From NCBI RefSeq assembly GCF_046233715.1, contig NZ_JBJNRJ010000002.1, positions 124,001 through 188,000 on the forward strand: 64,000 nucleotides of DNA. The letters are read 5' to 3'. Positions 42,985 to 51,092 of this stretch are shown here, piece by piece (the stretch's first letter is position 1; every line of letters begins with the position of its first letter). This stretch comes from Trujillonella humicola. GTDB lineage: Bacteria; Actinomycetota; Actinomycetes; Mycobacteriales; Geodermatophilaceae. The notes beneath the pieces are model-generated. The model was not told where the DNA came from and ran no database searches. It saw only the letters and a program-made list of their open reading frames with translations. Made by a program: the position numbers and the translations under genes.

Positions 42985-43673
42985 TGAACGACCCCCTCGC
43001 CCCCCGCCACTCGCAGGCTCGCAGCGGGTCCCTGCGAGGGGGCCACGGGCCCAAGCCCCATGTCCGGCCGCCGGAGGCCGGGGAGACCCTCGAGGACGCC
43101 GATCTCGCGCGGGTCGACTGGTGGGGCGCGGAGCTGGCGGAGGTCACCTTCGTCCGCTGCCGCTTCGACGACGCCGACCTCACCGAGCTGGTCACCCGGC
43201 GCTGCGTGTTCGAGCAGTGCGTGCTCACCGGCGCCCGCATGGCCGGCTCGCGGCACATCGGGACGGCGTTCCTCTCCTGCCGCCTGGACCGGTCCCGGCT
43301 GTTCGACGCGGTGTGGGAGGGGTGCAAGCTCACCGGCTCGCACTTCCCGGGGGCGACCCTGCGGCCGCTCACCACCTCCGACAGCGACTGGAGCTGGACC
43401 TCGCTGCGCGGGGTCGACCTCTCCGGCTCGGACCTGTCCGGTCAGCGCTTCACCGAGGCGGACCTGACCGACGCAGACCTGCGCGAGTGCGACCTCACCG
43501 GGGCGCACCTCGGGCGCGCCCGCTTGCAGGGGGCCAAGCTGCGGGGGAGCGACCTGCGCGGCGCCGTCACCGATGCTGTGAACTGGCGCACGTTCGACCT
43601 CACCGGCGTCCGCCTGGACCTGGCGCAGTCCGTGCAGGTCGCACGGGCACACGGGGCGCTGGTGACCGACTGA
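42984..43673 (+). CDS. Pentapeptide repeat protein
   Basis: A 229-aa protein with A(D/N)LxX-type pentapeptide repeats: LEDADLARV, FDDADLTELV, GVDLSGSDLSGQ, TEADLTDADLRECDLTGAHLGRA. These form right-handed quadrilateral beta-helices; some relatives protect DNA gyrase (Qnr/MfpA), but that is not implied here. The ATG at 42984 overlaps the purH stop. The first ~26 codons coincide with an inverted-repeat element (42992-43042), so the N-terminus may be element-derived or the true start later. Confidence 0.83.
   Translation: MNDPLAPRHSQARSGSLRGGHGPKPHVRPPEAGETLEDADLARVDWWGAELAEVTFVRCRFDDADLTELVTRRCVFEQCVLTGARMAGSRHIGTAFLSCRLDRSRLFDAVWEGCKLTGSHFPGATLRPLTTSDSDWSWTSLRGVDLSGSDLSGQRFTEADLTDADLRECDLTGAHLGRARLQGAKLRGSDLRGAVTDAVNWRTFDLTGVRLDLAQSVQVARAHGALVTD
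42992..43042. repeat. REP-like palindromic element (copy 1)
   Basis: CCCCCTCGC (42992-43000) and GCGAGGGGG (43034-43042) flank a GCCACTCGCAGGCTCGCAGC core. A related layout occurs at about 48342-48400. It lies inside the 5' end of the pentapeptide gene. Confidence 0.55.
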
Positions 43674-43732
43674 GGCTGCCGTGACCCGTGGGAAAGCGAA
43701 CCCTTCCGTCACGGGTTTGAGATCCTGATGAT

Positions 43733-44041
43733 GTGGGCATGCTCGTCGCTTTGGTCCTCGTCCTGATGGTCGCCTGCGCGCTCTCGGTCTGGAAGGACGT
43801 CGTCCACCAGCGCAGCGACGGCTCGCTGGGCGGGGCCGACTTCCCGCGGGGAGCCGTGGCCGCCACCCGGCGCACCCTGCGCTCCTTGCTGCCCCGCTCG
43901 CGCAAGCCCCTCCTGCCCGCCGAGGACCGCGCGCCGCTGCCGGGCCGGATCAGGTGCTCCGACCTCTCCGGCTACGTCGCGTCCGGCTACCAGGGGATCG
44001 TCGTCCACCTCATGCAGGCCGACCGCCGCCGCCGGGCCTGA
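43733..44041 (+). CDS. Small single-pass membrane protein
   Basis: A 102-aa protein: one N-terminal helix (MLVALVLVLMVACALSVW), then a basic soluble part (RRTLRSLLPRSRKP) and a C-terminal YVASGYQGIVVHLMQ. GTG at 43733 or ATG two codons later. No family recognised. Convergent with the next gene with a 5-bp gap. Confidence 0.6.
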   Translation: MGMLVALVLVLMVACALSVWKDVVHQRSDGSLGGADFPRGAVAATRRTLRSLLPRSRKPLLPAEDRAPLPGRIRCSDLSGYVASGYQGIVVHLMQADRRRRA

Positions 44042-44046
44042 CCGCC

Positions 44047-44730
44047 CTACCGCACCTTCGGGCCGGTCAGCATCGCCTTGAGCGAGCCGAGCAGCCCGAG
44101 GGCGGGGACCGCCAGGGCGAACCAGAAGCCGAGCTCGAAGGCGTCCCAGGTGAACTCGGTCGCGTTGAGCGCCACGAGCGTGCCACCGGCGGCCGCCATG
44201 GTCGCCAGCAGCGCCAGGACGCCGAGCGTCTTGTGGCTCCGGGCGGGCAGCAGGCACAGCAGGCCCAGCACCAGGAGCGCACCTCCGGCGAGGACGATCA
44301 CCGGGGGCTGCCACGAGCCCGCGTCGAAGTCCTCGAAGCCGTCGGAGACGAGGTCCCAGCCGCTGGCCCCGGGCACCCAGACCAGCGCCAGGGAGACCGC
44401 CGCGGCCACCCCGGCGAGCACCAGCAGCAGGGCGGCCGACGGATCGGGACGGCGCACCGTGACCGGCGAGGTCGAGTACTGCGGCGTCGTGTAGTAGCTC
44501 TCGCTCTGCTCGGGGTACCCGTGGGCGCCCGTGCCCGACCGGCCCTCACCCGCCGGCCCGCCCGCTCCGGAACCGCCCGCTCCGGAACCGACCGCGCTGG
44601 CCCCGGCGCCGGAGTAGGCGGCGCTGCCGACCGGCTGCAGCCCCGGGGTCGTGCTCTCGCGCCACCCGGCGGACTGCTGCCCCGGGACGTCGTGGCGGGG
44701 GGCGGCAGGGGACTGGTCGCGCTCGCTCAT
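44047..44730 (-). CDS. Membrane protein with long disordered N-terminus
   Basis: A 227-aa protein. Residues 1-100 are Gly/Ser/Ala/Pro-rich with SYYTTPQYSTSP; four membrane helices follow (AALLLVLAGVAAAVSLALVW, VIVLAGGALLVLGLLCLLPA, LGVLALLATMAAAGGTLVAL, LGFWFALAVPALGLLGSL). The topology resembles the DUF5336 proteins in this window, but I cannot claim homology. GAGGAG lies 4-9 bases before the ATG. Confidence 0.7.
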   Translation of the reverse strand: MSERDQSPAAPRHDVPGQQSAGWRESTTPGLQPVGSAAYSGAGASAVGSGAGGSGAGGPAGEGRSGTGAHGYPEQSESYYTTPQYSTSPVTVRRPDPSAALLLVLAGVAAAVSLALVWVPGASGWDLVSDGFEDFDAGSWQPPVIVLAGGALLVLGLLCLLPARSHKTLGVLALLATMAAAGGTLVALNATEFTWDAFELGFWFALAVPALGLLGSLKAMLTGPKVR

Positions 44731-44849
44731 GGCTCTCCTCGCGGCTGACGCGGGCGGGAAGGCGCCCACGGGCACGCCAGCCTAGGGCCGCGCCGGCCTC
44801 GCCGGACGACTGCCGGGCACACCGCCGCCGTCGCCCGGGCGGGTTCGGG

Positions 44850-44855
44850 CAGACT
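44850..44855 (+). promoter_or_regulatory. -10 element of folD (leaderless)
   Basis: CAGACT exactly 7 bases before the GTG at 44863. Confidence 0.45.
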
Positions 44856-44862
44856 GTCGCCC

Positions 44863-45732
44863 GTGCCCGCCACGACCCTCGACGGCAAGGCGACCGCCGC
44901 CGCGATCCGGACCGAACTGACCGAGCGCGTGGCCGCGCTGACCGCCGCCGGCCACCGTCCCGGCCTCGGCACGGTGCTCGTGGGCGACGACCCCGGCAGC
45001 CGGTGGTACGTCGGCGCCAAGCACTCCGACTGCGCTCAGGTCGGGATCGCCAGCATCCAGCGCGAGCTCCCGGCGACCGCGACCCTCGCCGACGTGCTCG
45101 CCGTCGTCGAGGAGCTCAACGCCGACCCCGCGTGCACCGGCTACATCGTCCAGCTGCCGCTGCCGCGGCAGGTGGACGAGTACGCGGTGCTCGAGGCGAT
45201 GGACCCGGCCAAGGACGCCGACGGGCTGCACCCCACCAACCTCGGCCGGCTCGTCCTGGGCGTCGACGGGCCGCTGCCGTGCACCCCGGTGGGCATCGTC
45301 GAGCTGCTGCGCCGGTACGACGTGCCCATCGCCGGAGCCGAGGTGGTCGTGGTCGGCCGCGGCATCACCGTGGGCCGCCCCCTCGGCCTGCTGCTCACCC
45401 GGCGCAGCGAGAACGCCACCGTGACCCTCTGCCACACCGGCACCCGCGACCTGGCCGCGCACCTGCGGTCCGCCGACATCGTCGTCGCGGCCGCCGGCGT
45501 CCCCGGGCTCGTGACCCGGGACGTGGTCAAGCCGGGAGCCGCGGTGCTGGACGTGGGGGTCAGTCGGGTCGACGGGAAGATCGCCGGGGACGTCGCGAGG
45601 GACGTCGTCGAGGTCGCCGGGCACGTGGCGCCCAATCCCGGCGGCGTGGGCCCGATGACCCGCGCCATGCTGCTGCTGAACGTGGTCCTGGCCGCGGAGC
45701 GCGCGGCCGGCGTCGAGGCGCTCTCGGCCTGA
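44863..45732 (+). CDS. folD: Methylenetetrahydrofolate dehydrogenase / cyclohydrolase
   Basis: Makes 10-formyl-THF, the one-carbon donor for purN and purH nearby. The product is 289 aa. VGDDPGSRWYVGAKHSDC (the usual S-x-x-Y-x-x-x-K is S-R-W-Y-V-G-A-K), YIVQLPLPRQVD, PAKDADGLHPTNLG, the NADP-binding VVVVGRGITVGRP, and PGGVGPMT. Its stop overlaps the next ATG. Confidence 0.96.
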   Translation: MPATTLDGKATAAAIRTELTERVAALTAAGHRPGLGTVLVGDDPGSRWYVGAKHSDCAQVGIASIQRELPATATLADVLAVVEELNADPACTGYIVQLPLPRQVDEYAVLEAMDPAKDADGLHPTNLGRLVLGVDGPLPCTPVGIVELLRRYDVPIAGAEVVVVGRGITVGRPLGLLLTRRSENATVTLCHTGTRDLAAHLRSADIVVAAAGVPGLVTRDVVKPGAAVLDVGVSRVDGKIAGDVARDVVEVAGHVAPNPGGVGPMTRAMLLLNVVLAAERAAGVEALSA

Positions 45733-46076
45733 TGGTGACCATGACCCGTCCGCCGCTCCACCGCCGCCGGCCCTTCCTCGCCGGTCTGCTGCGCCAGCTG
45801 CCGCTGCTCGCCGTGATCGTCGCGGTCGGCGTGGGGCTCGCCATGGTGGCGTTCGAGCACTGGCGGCGCGGGCTGGTCGTCATGGGCGTCGCCCTGGTGG
45901 TCGCCGCGGTCCTGCGGCTGCTCCTGCCGGTGCGCCGGGTGGGCTTCCTCGCCGTCCGCAGCCGGCCGGTCGACGTCGTCCTGCTGGCCGGCGTGGGGGT
46001 GGCCGTCGTCGCGGTCGCGCTGGCCATCCCGGCCGACGCCGGGACCGTCCCCCTGCTGCCTCCGAGCCCCCGCTGA
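45732..46076 (+). CDS. DUF3017 membrane protein
   Basis: A 114-aa protein with three helices (LLAVIVAVGVGLAMVAF, GLVVMGVALVVAAVLRLLL, VDVVLLAGVGVAVVAVALAI). The adjacent folD-DUF3017 order is conserved in actinobacteria (Rv3356c-Rv3355c). The ATG overlaps the folD stop. Function unknown. Confidence 0.85.
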   Translation: MVTMTRPPLHRRRPFLAGLLRQLPLLAVIVAVGVGLAMVAFEHWRRGLVVMGVALVVAAVLRLLLPVRRVGFLAVRSRPVDVVLLAGVGVAVVAVALAIPADAGTVPLLPPSPR

Positions 46077-46099
46077 GGCGGCGGGGTGCGTTCTGCCGC

Positions 46100-46105
46100 T
46101 AGGTT
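46100..46105 (+). promoter_or_regulatory. -10 element of mdh (leaderless)
   Basis: TAGGTT exactly 7 bases before the ATG at 46113. Confidence 0.5.
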
Positions 46106-46112
46106 GGCCGCC

Positions 46113-47066
46113 ATGGCAGAGCAGCCCAGGAACGGCAAGGTCACCGTCGTCGGTGCCGGCTTCTACGGCTCGACCACCGCTCTCCGTCTGGCGGAGTACG
46201 ACGTCTTCGAGACCGTCGTCCTCACCGACATCGTCGAGGGCAAGCCCGAGGGCCTGGCCCTCGACATCAACCAGTCCCGCCCGATCGAGGGCTTCGAGAC
46301 GAAGGTCGTCGGGGTCGGGGGCGGCTCCTACGAGGGCACCGAGGGGTCCGACGTCGTCGTGATCACCGCCGGACTGCCGCGCAAACCGGGCATGAGCCGG
46401 ATGGACCTCATCGAGACGAACGCGAAGATCGTCCGCGAGGTCGCCGAGAACGTCGCCCGGACCTCCCCGGACGCCGTGGTCATCGTCGTGTCGAACCCGC
46501 TCGACGAGATGACCGCGCTGGCGCAGCTGGCCACCGGCTTCCCGAGGAACCGGGTCATGGGTCAGGCCGGGATGCTCGACACGGCCCGGTTCAGCCACTT
46601 CGTCGCGGAGGAGTGCGGCGTCCCCGTCGCCTCCGTGCGCACCCTGACGCTCGGGTCGCACGGCGACACGATGGTCCCGGTGCCCTCGCGGTGCACCGTC
46701 GACGGCAAGCCGCTGGCCGACGTGCTGCCCGCCGAGCGCATCGAGGAGCTGGTGACCCGGACCCGCAACGGCGGGGCCGAGGTCGTCGCGCTGCTCAAGA
46801 CCGGATCGGCCTACTACGCGCCGTCCGCGGCCGCCGCACGCATGGCGAAGGCGGTCATCGAGGACTCCGGCGCCGTCATGCCCGTGTGCGCGTGGGTCGA
46901 CGGCGAGTACGACATCTCCGGCGTCTACCTCGGCGTGGAGGCCGAGATCGGGCGCGAGGGAGTGCGGCGGGTCGTCCAGGGCGATCTGACCGACAGCGAG
47001 CTGGCCGGGCTGCGCGAGGCGGCCGAGGCCGTGCGCGCCAAGCAGGCCGACATCGCCGACCTGTGA
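46113..47066 (+). CDS. mdh: Malate dehydrogenase (LDH-like type)
   Basis: Oxidises malate to oxaloacetate. The product is 317 aa. GAGFYG (14-19) binds NAD; the substrate arginines are in AGLPRKPGMSR (Arg90, Arg96; Arg at the position after AGLP marks MDH rather than LDH), and the proton-relay His is His183 in GSHGDTMVP. It belongs to the MdhC/LDH-like clade, unlike the longer Rv1240-type enzyme. icd follows after 43 bp, giving a TCA pair. Confidence 0.95.
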   Translation: MAEQPRNGKVTVVGAGFYGSTTALRLAEYDVFETVVLTDIVEGKPEGLALDINQSRPIEGFETKVVGVGGGSYEGTEGSDVVVITAGLPRKPGMSRMDLIETNAKIVREVAENVARTSPDAVVIVVSNPLDEMTALAQLATGFPRNRVMGQAGMLDTARFSHFVAEECGVPVASVRTLTLGSHGDTMVPVPSRCTVDGKPLADVLPAERIEELVTRTRNGGAEVVALLKTGSAYYAPSAAAARMAKAVIEDSGAVMPVCAWVDGEYDISGVYLGVEAEIGREGVRRVVQGDLTDSELAGLREAAEAVRAKQADIADL

Positions 47067-47109
47067 GCCGACCTCCGGCCGCACCGGCCGGAGCTGCAGA
47101 GAGGGAACC

Positions 47110-48324
47110 ATGAGCAAGATCAAGGTCGAGGGCACCGTCGTCGAGCTCGACGGCGACGAGATGACCCGGATCATCTGGCAGTTCATCAAGGACCAGCTGA
47201 TCCTCCCGTACCTCGACGTGAACCTCGAGTACTACGACCTGGGCATCGAGCACCGTGACGCCACCGACGACCAGGTGACGGTCGACTCCGCGAACGCGAT
47301 CAAGAAGCACGGCGTCGGCGTCAAGTGCGCCACCATCACGCCGGACGAGGCGCGGGTGGAGGAGTTCGGCCTCAAGAAGATGTGGCGCTCCCCGAACGGG
47401 ACCATCCGCAACATCCTCGGCGGCGTCATCTTCCGCGAGCCGATCATCATGGAGAACGTGCCGCGGCTGGTGCCGGGCTGGACCAAGCCGATCGTCGTCG
47501 GCCGCCACGCCTTCGGCGACCAGTACCGCGCCACCGACTTCCGCTTCCCGGGCGAGGGCACCCTGACGGTGACCTTCACCCCGGCCGACGGCTCCGCGCC
47601 GATCGAGCACGAGGTCTTCCAGGCGCCCGGCGCCGGCGTGGCCCTGGCGATGTACAACCTCGACGAGTCGATCCGCGACTTCGCCCGGGCCTCGCTGAAC
47701 TACGGCCTGAACCGCAACTACCCGGTCTACCTCTCCACCAAGAACACGATCCTCAAGGCCTACGACGGCCGGTTCAAGGACCTGTTCCAGGAGGTCTTCG
47801 AGGCCGAGTTCAAGGACCGCTTCGAGACGGCCGGGATCACCTACGAGCACCGGCTGATCGACGACATGGTCGCGGCGTCCCTCAAGTGGGAGGGTGGCTA
47901 CGTCTGGGCCTGCAAGAACTACGACGGCGACGTCCAGTCCGACACCGTCGCGCAGGGCTTCGGCTCGCTGGGGCTGATGACCTCGGTGCTCATGAGCCCC
48001 GACGGGCGCACCGTCGAGGCCGAGGCCGCCCACGGCACGGTGACCCGGCACTTCCGGCAGCACCAGCGCGGGGAGCAGACGTCGACCAACCCGATCGCTT
48101 CGATCTTCGCCTGGACCCGGGGCCTGGCGCACCGGGGCAAGCTGGACGGCACCCCGGAGGTCACCCGGTTCGCCGAGACGCTGGAGAAGGTCTGCATCGA
48201 CACCGTCGAGGGCGGTCAGATGACCAAGGACCTCGCGCTGCTCATCTCGCGCGACCAGGCCTGGCTGAACACCCAGGACTTCCTCGCGGCCATCGACACC
48301 AACCTGCAGAAGGCCATGTCCTGA
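47110..48324 (+). CDS. icd: NADP-dependent isocitrate dehydrogenase
   Basis: Decarboxylates isocitrate to 2-oxoglutarate. The product is 404 aa, homodimeric eukaryote-like class: VVELDGDEMTRIIWQ, KKMWRSPNGTIRNILGG (substrate-binding Ser/Asn/Arg), IVVGRHAFGDQYRATDF, YDGDVQSDTVAQGFGSLG and HGTVTRHFRQHQRG (NADP). GAGAGGGA lies 6-10 bases before the ATG. Followed by a strong terminator. Confidence 0.96.
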   Translation: MSKIKVEGTVVELDGDEMTRIIWQFIKDQLILPYLDVNLEYYDLGIEHRDATDDQVTVDSANAIKKHGVGVKCATITPDEARVEEFGLKKMWRSPNGTIRNILGGVIFREPIIMENVPRLVPGWTKPIVVGRHAFGDQYRATDFRFPGEGTLTVTFTPADGSAPIEHEVFQAPGAGVALAMYNLDESIRDFARASLNYGLNRNYPVYLSTKNTILKAYDGRFKDLFQEVFEAEFKDRFETAGITYEHRLIDDMVAASLKWEGGYVWACKNYDGDVQSDTVAQGFGSLGLMTSVLMSPDGRTVEAEAAHGTVTRHFRQHQRGEQTSTNPIASIFAWTRGLAHRGKLDGTPEVTRFAETLEKVCIDTVEGGQMTKDLALLISRDQAWLNTQDFLAAIDTNLQKAMS

Positions 48325-48341
48325 GCAGGACGGCCTGAACA

Positions 48342-48400
48342 AGGACCCCGTCCTCCTCACGCCACGCTCCGCGCGGCGCGAGCCTCCGGAGGGGGCCGGA
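48342..48400. repeat. REP-like palindromic element (copy 2)
   Basis: GGACCCCGTCCTCC ... GCCACGCTCCGCGCGG ... GGAGGGGGCC: the same plan as the element at 42992-43042 (C-rich left end, GCCAC core, GGGGGCC right end). Intergenic, between icd and its terminator. Confidence 0.45.
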
Positions 48401-48437
48401 CGCCGGCCCCCTCACCTCCCGGGTGAGGGGGCCGGCG
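48401..48437. terminator. Terminator between icd and the CAP-domain gene
   Basis: Perfect 16-bp stem (48401-48416 with 48422-48437), 5-base loop. It can serve both convergent genes. Confidence 0.88.
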
Positions 48438-48468
48438 CGCGTCCCGGCTCCGGGGATCCGGGTTCAGC

Positions 48469-49482
48469 TCAGCCGAACACCTGGGTCCACCACGGGCCGC
48501 CCGGGCCCTCGGCGATCCCGACCCCGAGCCGGGTCAGGTCGCAGTCCAGGATGTTCGCCCGGTGGCCCGGGCTGGTCATCCAGGCCGCCATGACCGCGGC
48601 GGCGTCGGACTGGCCCCGGGCGATGTTCTCCGCCCGGGCGGAGGTCCCGGCCGCGGCCGCCCGCTCGAACGGGTCCCGGCCGTCGGGGTCGGTGTGGTCG
48701 AAGAAGCCGCGGTCGCGCATGTCGGCGCTGTGCGCCCGGGCGAGGGCGGCCAGTCCCGGGTCGGCCACGAGGGCCCCGCAGCCGGCGGCCGCCCGCTGCT
48801 GGTTGACCAGCGCGAGGACCTGCTGCTCGGCCGGCCCTGCCGGTGCCGGGGCCGCCGCTGCGGGAGCCGGCGTGCCGGCCGGCGCCGGCGCGGTCGGCGT
48901 CCCTGCCGCCGACGGCGTGCTGCTGCCGGACGGGGTGCTGCTGCCGGGCGGCGTGCTGCTGCCGGACGGCGAGCTGCTGCCCGACGGCGAGCTGCCGGTG
49001 GCCGGCGGGGTGCCCGGCCCGGTGCTGCCCGGGGTGCCGCCGGGTGTGCCGGGGGAGGTCGTGCCGGGGGAGGTCGTGCCGGGCCGTGTCGTGCCGGGCG
49101 GCGTCGTGCCGGGCGGTGTCGCGCCCGACCCTGGGGCGGTGGCGCTGCCCGGCCCGGTGGTGCCGCCGGGCGGCGTCGTGCCGGCCGCCGTCGTCCCGGG
49201 CGGGGCCGGCTCGGGCGGGGGAGGGGCGCCGTCCGGCTCGCCGTCCACGTCCAGCCGGACCGTGCCCGACTCGAGGTCCGCGCCGCCGGGCTCCAGGTCG
49301 GTCGAGGCGTCGACCGTCACGGTGCCGTCGGCCGGGGTGCCGGCGCCGGGGACGACCAGGACGGCGAGCACGACCGCGGCCACCGCCGCGCAGACGCCGG
49401 CTCCCGACAGCAGGGCGGCCCGTCGGCGCAGGAACGCCGTGAGCCGGGTCAGCGGCCCCGGGCCGGTGGTCATGTGGTGCAC
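48469..49482 (-). CDS. CAP-domain (SCP/PR1) exported protein
   Basis: A 337-aa protein. One N-terminal hydrophobic helix (AGVCAAVAAVVLAVLVV) serves as signal anchor. Residues ~85-215 are a Thr/Pro/Ser/Gly-rich linker, built from two minisatellites. The C-terminal CAP domain (~218-337) has LALVNQQRAAAGCGAL, HSADMRDRGFFDHTDPDG, ARAENIARGQ and WMTSPGHRANILDCDLTRLGVG, with the HTD and ENI residues of the CAP cavity. GAGGA lies 6 bases before the GTG; an ATG 3 codons later is possible. Function of bacterial CAP proteins is poorly defined. Confidence 0.9.
   Translation of the reverse strand: MHHMTTGPGPLTRLTAFLRRRAALLSGAGVCAAVAAVVLAVLVVPGAGTPADGTVTVDASTDLEPGGADLESGTVRLDVDGEPDGAPPPPEPAPPGTTAAGTTPPGGTTGPGSATAPGSGATPPGTTPPGTTRPGTTSPGTTSPGTPGGTPGSTGPGTPPATGSSPSGSSSPSGSSTPPGSSTPSGSSTPSAAGTPTAPAPAGTPAPAAAAPAPAGPAEQQVLALVNQQRAAAGCGALVADPGLAALARAHSADMRDRGFFDHTDPDGRDPFERAAAAGTSARAENIARGQSDAAAVMAAWMTSPGHRANILDCDLTRLGVGIAEGPGGPWWTQVFG
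48917..48988 (-). repeat. 18-bp minisatellite, four copies
   Basis: Four 18-bp units based on GTGCTGCTGCCGGACGGC (plus-strand reading), encoding PSGSST-type repeats in the CAP protein linker. Confidence 0.85.
49046..49120 (-). repeat. 15-bp minisatellite, five copies
   Basis: Five 15-bp units of the GTGCCGGGGGAGGTC / GTGCCGGGCGGCGTC type, encoding TTSPG/TTPPG repeats. Confidence 0.85.
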
Positions 49483-49651
49483 GAGGGGTCCTCACGAGTT
49501 GCAGATGACACGGATGTGCTTTACCGGAGACTAGACGTGATCGGTCCGTCACGAAAAGCCACCGAGGTCAGCCGCCCCCCGCTGGCCCGTGGTCCGTCCG
49601 GGTGGGTGCCCGGTGGGCATCGTCGGGCGGGGCAGGCAGCATGGAGCCGCA

Positions 49652-49683
49652 CCGCACGACCGCCGTACCGCACGACCGCCGAA
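49652..49683 (+). repeat. 16-bp tandem duplication before the CNNM gene
   Basis: CCGCACGACCGCCGTA followed by CCGCACGACCGCCGAA, in the leader of the gene at 49715. Only two copies. Confidence 0.6.
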
Positions 49684-49714
49684 CCCGAACCGAACCGACA
49701 GGAGCACGCCGCCG

Positions 49715-51049
49715 GTGAGCGACGTCTGGCTCAACATCCTCATGGTCGTCGTCTTCGTCCTGATCGGCGGCTTCTTCGCCGGGGCGGAGATCGCCCTGGT
49801 CTCCCTGCGCGAGTCGCAGGTGCGGGGGATGACCGAGTCCGGCGGCCGGCGCGGCGCGGCCGTGGCCCGGCTGCTCAAGGACCCCAACCGGTTCCTCGCC
49901 GCCGTCCAGGTGGGTGTCACCCTCGCCGGCTTCTTCTCCGCCGCCTTCGGGGCCAGCACGCTGTCCCAGCCGCTGGCCGACGTGCTCCAGGAGCGCGGCC
50001 TCTCGCCCGGGCTGGCCGGCACGCTCGCGCTGATCCTGGTGACGATCGCGATCAGCTACCTGTCCCTGGTCGTCGGCGAACTGACCCCCAAACGCCTGGC
50101 GCTGCAGCGGGCCGAGGGCTTCTCCCTGCTCGTCGCCGCGCCGCTCAACGGCGTCGCCACGGCGTTCCGCCCGGTCATCTGGCTGCTGTCCCGGTCGACC
50201 AACCTGCTGGTCCGCCTGCTCGGTGGCGACCCGAAGGCGAGCGGTGAGGAGATCAGCCAGGAGGAGCTGCGCGACCTGGTGGCCGCGCACGAGTCGCTGA
50301 GCAGCGACGAGCGGCAGCTCATCGGCGAGGTCTTCCGCGCCGGAGACCGGGAGGTCCGCGAGGTCATGACGCCGCGGACGGAGGTCGACTTCCTCGACGC
50401 GTCGCTGACCGCGAGCCGGGCGGCCCGGCAGGTCGCCGACAGCAGCCGGTCCCGCTTCCCGGTCGTCGGCCGCGACCAGGACGACGTCGTCGGCTTCGTG
50501 CACATCCGCGACCTGCTGCTGCCCAACCACCCCGCCGGGCGTGCGGCGACCGTCGGCGACCTGGCCCGCGAGGTGAAGCGGCTGCCCGGTACCGCCGGCG
50601 TGCTCACCGCGCTGTCCGGCATGCGCCGGGAGAACCAGCACCTGGCGATCGTGGTCGACGAGTACGGCGGCACCGACGGCATCGTCACCCTCGAGGACCT
50701 CATCGAGGAGGTCATCGGGGAGATCTACGACGAGTACGACGAGGAGGTCGCCCCGGGACCCGCTGCGGTGCCCGGCGGCCCCCAGGACGTCGACGGCCTG
50801 CTCAACCTCGACGACTTCGCCGAGGTGACCGGGCTGCGGCTGGCGGAGGGCCCCTACGAGACGGTCGCCGGCTTCGTCCTGGCCGAGCTCGGCCGGCTGC
50901 CGGAGGTGGGCGACGTCATCGAGGTCGAAGGCCGCCGGATGAGCGTGGTCGAGCTCGACGGGCGGCGGATCGCGCGCCTGTCGGTCACCCGCCCGGCACC
51001 GCCCGCGCCCGACCCCGAGTCGGTGGAGAGCGCGGCGGGCCCGGCCTAG
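49715..51049 (+). CDS. CNNM/CorC-family (hemolysin-like) membrane protein
   Basis: A 444-aa protein. The DUF21/CNNM transmembrane domain (~1-190; GGFFAGAEIALVSLRESQ, PNRFLAAVQVGVTLAGFFSAAFG, LVVGELTPKRLAL), a CBS pair (~205-335; VMTPRTEVDFLD, RFPVVG, DEYGGTDGIVTLEDLIEEVIGEI), and the C-terminal CorC_HlyC domain (~360-430). Relatives act in Mg/Co transport or efflux. CAGGAG lies ~9 bases before the GTG at 49715, chosen because the membrane domain starts there. Confidence 0.93.
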   Translation: MSDVWLNILMVVVFVLIGGFFAGAEIALVSLRESQVRGMTESGGRRGAAVARLLKDPNRFLAAVQVGVTLAGFFSAAFGASTLSQPLADVLQERGLSPGLAGTLALILVTIAISYLSLVVGELTPKRLALQRAEGFSLLVAAPLNGVATAFRPVIWLLSRSTNLLVRLLGGDPKASGEEISQEELRDLVAAHESLSSDERQLIGEVFRAGDREVREVMTPRTEVDFLDASLTASRAARQVADSSRSRFPVVGRDQDDVVGFVHIRDLLLPNHPAGRAATVGDLAREVKRLPGTAGVLTALSGMRRENQHLAIVVDEYGGTDGIVTLEDLIEEVIGEIYDEYDEEVAPGPAAVPGGPQDVDGLLNLDDFAEVTGLRLAEGPYETVAGFVLAELGRLPEVGDVIEVEGRRMSVVELDGRRIARLSVTRPAPPAPDPESVESAAGPA

Positions 51050-51092
51050 CGGCCGCTCTGCAGAGCACCGCCCCGAGCCCTGCGGGAGGCGG

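Noticed and set aside
51055..51066. GCTCTGCAGAGC palindrome between the CNNM and galE genes
   Set aside because: 12-bp palindrome with no loop in a 43-bp convergent gap; too short to call a terminator or operator with any confidence.
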